64,000 bases of DNA from Adiantum capillus-veneris (lineage: Eukaryota > Streptophyta > Polypodiopsida > Polypodiales > Pteridaceae), in the NCBI GenBank assembly GCA_014529385.2, contig CM043948.1, positions 78,621,291 to 78,685,290 of the forward strand, written 5' to 3'. The notes under the pieces are model-generated. The model had not been told where the DNA came from. It saw nothing but the letters and a program-made list of their open reading frames with translations, and did not search any database. Made by a program: the position numbers and the translations under genes. The stretch's first letter is position 1. The number at the start of each line of letters is the position of its first letter. Shown piece by piece: positions 58,870-64,000 of the stretch.

Positions 58870-60785
58870 TTTCTTATGGCCTTCTGGCCATACAGTTCTC
58901 TTTGTAGATATCTCTATGAATATAAGATAATCCAAAATATGTCTGTTTATGGCCTCAAGGCCATAGGGTTAGGATTGTTGGGAGGTCTCAAGATATAAAT
59001 AGGTATATGGCTTCAAAGCCATATGGTACTTTATTTATGTGTCACCCTATGGCCCTAAGGCCATGGGTTGTCATAGAGCCACAAGATGCCCTCTATGAGC
59101 ACTAGTTAGAAACCATATATGCTTTATGTTTGCACCCTATGACCCGAGGGCCACAAGGTCTTGCTCTTATGCTAGTAAGAAACCCTTTATGCTACATGTT
59201 GTCACTCTATGGCCTTTGGGCCAAAGGGTGCCCTCTGTGCTAGTGACAAATCCTCTATGCTCTATGTTTGCACCCTATGGACCTAGGGCCACAAGGTACC
59301 CTGTATGATAGTAAGATATCCTCTATTCTCTATGTTTGCACCCTATGGACCTAGGGCTACAAGGTAGCCTCTATGCTAGTAAGAAATACTCTATGCTCAA
59401 TATTGAAACCCTATGGCCCCAAGGCCATAGGATGTCCTCTATGCTAGTAAGAAAAACCCTCTACGCTCTTCGTCGGAACCCTATGGAGATTTGAGGGCCA
59501 CAAGGTACCCTTTATAATGCTACTAGGAAACCTTGTCTACATTGGAAACCTACAGCCCTTGGGCCATAGGGTGCATCAAATGGCTCCTAGGCCACATGGT
59601 GCCCTCTATGCTAGAAAGGAAACCTCTGCGATCTACATCGACACTCTATGGCCCCAAGACCATAGGGTGCCCCTTACGCCTAGTATGAAACCATTGAAAC
59701 TCTATATTAGCATCTAAATACCGTAGGCCACAAGGTGAGCTCTATGTTAGTAAGAAACCATCTAAACTCTATGTTGGTAGCCAAAGGCCATAGGATAGCC
59801 AAGGAACCCTTTAGGAGCATTCCCGACAAAGACCACCTTATGGCCCCATGGTGATTTAGTGGCCTAAGTGCATTTCTTAAGACTCTTTTATTTTTGTATC
59901 ATATGGCCCCAGGAAAATAAGCTATCCTCTATGCTATCAAAAAACCGTTTATGCTCTTTGTTGGAATCATATGGCCCTAAGTCCATAGGGAGCCCATAGG
60001 GTGCTCTCTATGCTAGCAAGAAACCCTCCATGCTATATGTTTGCACCCTATGGCCCCAAGGACACATGGTGTCCTCCATGATAGTAAGAAACCCTCTATG
60101 CTCTAAGTTTACACCCCATTTGACTATGTTGACACCCTATGGCCCTCGGGCCATAGGGTGCTCCCTAGGGCCACAAGGTGCCCTTCAACCTAGGAAGAGA
60201 CCCTTTATGCCCTAAAATGGTACTATTTGGCCTCAGGGTCATAGGGTGCCTTCTATGCAAGTAGGATACATTATATGGTCTAGGTTTCCACTCAATTGCG
60301 TAGGGCTAAAAGGTTTATTCTATGAAGAAACCATGTATACTATATGTTGGCAGTGTATGGCCCTAGGGATAGAAGGAAACCCTAGGGCTATAGGGTGTCC
60401 TCTATGCTACTATCATATGGTCCAAGGGCTAGATACTGACCAAGGTATCATGTGTGTGAGAATTCTCTACTATATATACAAAAACCACTTTATTGCACTA
60501 TGGCGTCCCAAGGGCAACAAGGTGCTATAAAAAGCCCTCTATGCTCTATGTTGGCACCCTAGGTCCCAAGGCCATAGGGTGGTATTTATGCTAGTAAAAT
60601 TCCCTCTATGCACTGTGTTTACGTGTATACTTATAAGAAGCCATTTATGCACTATGCTGGTGTCTTCTGACCCTAGATCCATAAGATGTCCTCTATGGTA
60701 AAAGAGAAATTGTACATGGGATATGATGGCATCCTATGGTCCTAGGGCCATAGGGTGTCCTCTATGCTAGCAAACTGTGTAAGCG
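58870..60785. repeat. Palindromic minisatellite, block 3 (duplicate of block 2)
   Basis: Follows block 2 unit by unit, for example CATTCCCGACAAAGACCACC at ~57273 and ~59819. Indels of tens of bases shift the offset from ~2.62 to ~2.54 kb. It ends with CTCTATGCTAGCAAACTGTG, whereas block 2 ends by joining the duplicated gene fragment. Confidence 0.92.
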
Positions 60786-61330
60786 AAAAAATGCAATAAA
60801 TATGTAACAAGATATACAAAATTGAATCATTATCATACATCATACATTTGTTGCTTTACCACACAGTTGAAGGGGTCTTTGCCTTCAAATATCATCATAA
60901 CATTAAAACATTAAAATCAAAATTTCAAGTACTTTAATTCACAAATGCATTGATCTATTGGTGGATGGAAGGTCCGGCTCACCATGCACTTTGATTTACA
61001 AATCCTGAGGGGCAAAAGTATTTGTGTTGGATTCTCCTTATGGCATTGCACATGTTTTGGAACTTGCATTGCCTTCTACTTCCAATTTACAAACGTAAAC
61101 AATGGTTATACATTATACAATCATTTCTTTGCAATAAACCTTGATACAATGTTCCGATTGCTACATTCCTGAGGGGCAAAAGTATTTGTGCTGGATTCTC
61201 CTTATGGCATTGCACATGTTTTGGAACTTGCATTGCCTTCTACTTCCAATTTACAAACTTAAACAATGGTTATACATTATACAATCATTTCTTTGCAATA
61301 AACCTAATACAATGTTTTGATTGCTACATG
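60786..61330 (-). repeat. FCP1-like gene fragment, tandemly repeated
   Basis: 60958-61080 matches 55500-55625 (GTGGATGGAAGG, GGCTCACCATGCACTT, GGATTCTCCTT, TTGCACATGTT). 61002-61160 is then repeated at 61169-61325 with small changes, a period near 160 bp. The coding frame is not preserved. This is a third dispersed piece of the same gene. Confidence 0.75.
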
Positions 61331-61904
61331 ACAAGATAAAAAATTCTACTAGTCCTAGCTTCTCTCTATTGAAAAAAATTCAAGATATAAATTCCAATTC
61401 TCTGCATCATCTAGAAGAGAAACAAAATCATAGTTTGGAACAAAATACTCGCACTTTATATCTTTGAATAAAATCTTGTTACAATCAAAGAACTAGATCT
61501 TCACATAATCCAAAGGACAAATTCTTCAATAACCATTTATACTCGATGTTTACTATCTATGCAAATAATTGGCATTTACAACAAATGTTGAATATATGTT
61601 TAATCTACTTAGTTGCAATGCAAAGATAATTATTTCAAACGCTTACACCATCAATTCACAATAGAAGAACTTACACCCAACAAAAAAATGATCATACATC
61701 AATTTTTCAAACTCTCATTTTAAAATTTTGAGGACTAAATACTTTTTAGTTTTTTCTAGCTTATTTCATTCTCAATAGAATATTAAACCTTAATCACAGA
61801 ATAAGAAATATATGTCCCTAATGTATATGGACACAAGATATAAGGCCAACGAAAAATGTTTTTGAAACACTTAAAGAGTCTTTAGGTGACATAGAATAAC
61901 CAAA
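61331..61904. other. No gene seen
   Basis: AT-rich, no supportable frame or repeat. Confidence 0.5.
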
Positions 61905-62480
61905 CTATGGTCTAAAGGCCATAGGGTGTCATGTGATGTTTTATAAGATGTGTCCATAAGAGCTAGGTGATTTGCATCCATGGGGTGATTTAAGTGCCCC
62001 TGTGGAGATTCTATGTCACCACCCTATGGCCCTAAGGCCTTAGGGTATCCCAAATGCTCTTGGATAACTTATGTTTCCTTCTAGAATAGCCCAAATACTC
62101 ATGTGCCTGTTTAGAGACTTTATGTAATCTCTCTATATACATAAGATTGTAGGATAGCTGTGTTGACACCCTATGGCCTTAAGGCTGTAGACTAGCCCAA
62201 ATGCTTATGTGCCCTTTTAAAGACTCTATGTAATCACCCTGTATTTGTAAGATTGTAGGGTAGCCAAATGCTTTTGGGGGATTCTATGTTGACACCCTAT
62301 GGGCCTAAGGCTATAGAGTAACCCAAATGCTTATGTGCCCTTTTAGAGACTCGGTGTAATCACTCTACATCTGTAAGGTTGTTGGGTATCCCATTTTGTT
62401 TTGGGGGATTCTATGGCCCTAGGGCCATAGGGTGTCATGTCTACAAAGAATTCTATGATCCTCAAGTCATAGTGTATTCT
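61905..62480. repeat. Palindromic minisatellite, block 4 (longer units)
   Basis: Units here are about 120-130 bp, with ACCCTATGGCC/AAGGC dyads alternating with CAAATGCTTATGTGCCCTTTT and GAGACT..TGTAATCAC blocks. At 62411-62430 is a perfect 20 bp palindrome, CTATGGCCCTAGGGCCATAG. It is a diverged subfamily of blocks 1-3. Confidence 0.85.
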
Positions 62481-62860
62481 TCCCAAACCTCATATGATCA
62501 ATTAACTTTAAAGTATTACATAATATATATCTTATGACCATATATAAATGTAGAATTCTATTTACCAAAACATGTCCATATAATATCATACACTTAAGTC
62601 TAATTCAATTATTGTGAAAAAACTCAAACTCACAAGTTCACATTTTTTCAAAGAAAATAAATTGAGAACAATAACAAGCCAAATATCAACGTTTTTAACA
62701 TCATGGGCAGATTTGAGATGGGACAAATAAAATAAAATAACAACAATAATAATCTAAATATCAGTAATGTAATATCATGGGTGGCTAGCTTAACCTGTTT
62801 CCTGTAGACTTTCTAGAATGGCCTCAGCACTTGCATCCAATGGTTCTTCAATTTCTTCTT

Positions 62861-63311
62861 CATTAGGAAAAATTTGGACTCACAAAGGGGCCCTTTAAGG
62901 AGTTTGACTTTACCTCTGTCTACCAAAACGGGCGCATGGATAAATTTTTGCAAACAAACTCCAAAGTTGGCGGAGGTTTGACAGTTAGAATGTCCTCTTC
63001 AAGCTCTATCTACTGATATATAGCACGCCATGAGATTCCTCATATTTTAGAAGATTCTTTTTTTGATTCACCTATGATGTGACAACTCTGTCGAAATCTA
63101 AGTGAATCAAAAAAAGAATCTTCTAAAATATGAGGAATCTCATGGCGTGCTATATATCAGTAGATAGAGCTTGAAGAGGACATTCTAATTGTCAAACCTC
63201 CGCAACTTTGGAGTTTGTTTGCAAAAAATTATCCATGCGTCCGTTTTGGTAGAGAGAGGTAAAGCCAAACTCCTCAAAGGGCCCCTTTGTGAGTCCAAAT
63301 TTTTCCTAATG
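62861..63311. repeat. Long near-perfect inverted repeat (hairpin)
   Basis: Arms 62861-63071 and 63102-63311 (about 210 bp each) are reverse complements with roughly eight differences. The loop is 30 bp (63072-63101). Outer ends are CATTAGGAAAAATTTGG and its complement. The right arm overlaps the 3' end of the - strand frame at 63274-63510. RNA from either strand would fold into a long stem suitable for Dicer-like processing. A foldback transposon is the alternative; no target duplication was seen. Confidence 0.9.
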
Positions 63312-63510
63312 CCTCTGAATCCTTGGCATTGACTTTCTCTGTGTTATCCACACCTGCCCACCTTCTAAGATCAAGGTCTTCTTCCACTATGGAATGGCAA
63401 AGAGATTCCAATTGCGTCATTTGATCACTACTACATGCAACTGATATCACCTTTCTCTGTTGTTGTAGTGCCTCTTTAGTCCCATCGCCTAATGGGAAGA
63501 TGTCTATCAC
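63274..63510 (-). CDS. Hypothetical protein fragment running into the hairpin
   Basis: 78 codons. MIDIFPLGDGTKEALQQQRK, then SDQMTQLESLCHSIVEEDLD, hydrophilic and helical-looking. The last ~13 codons (EALGKIWTHKGAL) lie inside the right hairpin arm and are mirrored in the left arm. No family recognised. It may be the end of a host gene that was inverted and duplicated to form the hairpin. Confidence 0.35.
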   Translation of the reverse strand: MIDIFPLGDGTKEALQQQRKVISVACSSDQMTQLESLCHSIVEEDLDLRRWAGVDNTEKVNAKDSEALGKIWTHKGAL

Positions 63511-64000
63511 TTGATCATCTTCTTTGAGACAGATGCACTTGATTGCACGACGTACAGAAAAGGATTTGGCCGTGGCACAGCATCATACTCGTCGTCATTG
63601 ATGCAGAGAGTATGCATTGTTGAGAGAGAAGGAGAGAGCACAGAAGTAGAACCCCAAAGTGTGTAGAATACACACATGAGATGATGTAAATATAGAGGGG
63701 ACCTGGGTGCCATATATAGAGAAGCCATATATTGAGTAGCTTCACATATAAGCTCAACACCCCCGCTCAAATAAGGGTCCCTAACTGTGGATGAAAAAAC
63801 CCTTGGGGGATCAAGGGAAAAACCCACAGCTCTATATACACCCACAGTTATATTATCAAAATCATTGAATATACAAATGTTTACGTTCAATAAAGAGGTG
63901 TAAAAGCTATCGATTAGCTTGTAATCAAAAGTGTCTCTGTGAATCTGCTGTGTAGCTTGTCATCAATATCGCATCACCAAACATGTCTTCATGTTGTCAT
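63507..64000 (-). mobile_element. LTR-like or promoter-like sequence
   Basis: - strand reads GTGGGTGTATATAGAGCTGTG, then GGGTTTTTCCCTTGATCCCC, and GAGCGGGGGTGTTGAGC, features seen in plant copia LTR and polypurine regions. The 127-codon frame across it (63507-63890) shows no known domain. The window ends before a partner LTR can be found. Confidence 0.35.

Noticed and set aside
56509-60530. 60-94 codon frames with repeated MLAPYGPRA/LWPQGHRV-like text
   Set aside because: They arise from the minisatellite unit, whose length leaves several frames open. No conserved start, and they shift frame between units.
51985-62480. CRISPR-like array (palindromic repeats with spacers)
   Set aside because: Eukaryotic context, variable unit length, related rather than unique spacers, no cas genes.

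Overview
The window is AT-rich nuclear DNA from a land plant. The evidence is the mix of plant-type Ty3/gypsy and Ty1/copia retrotransposons, a primer-binding site complementary to initiator tRNA-Met, fragments that look like plant LEA and auxilin-like proteins, and plant-style FCP1/NLI-interacting-factor phosphatase-like pseudogenes. The density of old, nested, frameshifted transposons and the long simple repeats suggest a very large genome. A gymnosperm or fern would fit, but the sequence does not settle it. I see no intact ordinary host gene, no rRNA or tRNA gene and no CRISPR array.

Layout. 1-4.9 kb: decayed Ty3/gypsy internal region on the + strand, gag to integrase. 5-13.9 kb: mostly - strand material with two unfamiliar interrupted reading frames (5684-7960 and 10319-11476) and scattered copies of a palindrome centred on ATCGCGAT. 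13.9-26.2 kb: a second Ty3/gypsy element. It has a partial 5' LTR, PBS, gag-pol, PPT and a very long 3' LTR that holds two piggyBac-like non-autonomous elements (TTAA borders) in opposite orientation. 26.4-26.9 kb: fragment of another LTR. 27.3-30.6 kb and 37.4-43.9 kb: two copies of one ~3.2 kb duplicated sequence. The second was split by a decayed copia element at 39469-42709, and the first preserves the matching empty site. 30654-36618: a solo LTR of the same family as the 13.9-26.2 kb element, - strand, with TAGAA target duplication. A 1.57 kb TRIM-like element carrying LEA-like and auxilin-like gene pieces sits inside it. 43.9-52 kb: unrecognised sequence, two hydrophobic reading frames, a small gypsy RT relic, a MITE and microsatellites. 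52-62.5 kb: two neighbouring FCP1-like phosphatase pseudogenes (- strand) embedded in arrays of a minisatellite whose core is the palindrome CTATGGCCCTAGGGCCATAG; a ~2.6 kb segment of gene N-terminus plus array is duplicated. 62.86-63.31 kb: a near-perfect 210 bp inverted repeat with a 30 bp loop. 63.5-64 kb: LTR-like sequence.

How the parts relate. Nearly everything is transposon-derived and inactive. The main biological suggestions are four. First, the long LTR family carries a small basic exon-like ORF inside the LTR, seen in two copies and followed in one by a plausible splice donor; it could have supplied the N-terminus of gag by splicing. Second, the TRIM-like element appears to have captured host gene fragments. 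Third, the palindromic minisatellite has spread together with FCP1-like gene pieces. Fourth, the long hairpin contains the end of a neighbouring reading frame and could give rise to small RNAs. All functional statements are inferred from sequence reading alone; no searches were run.
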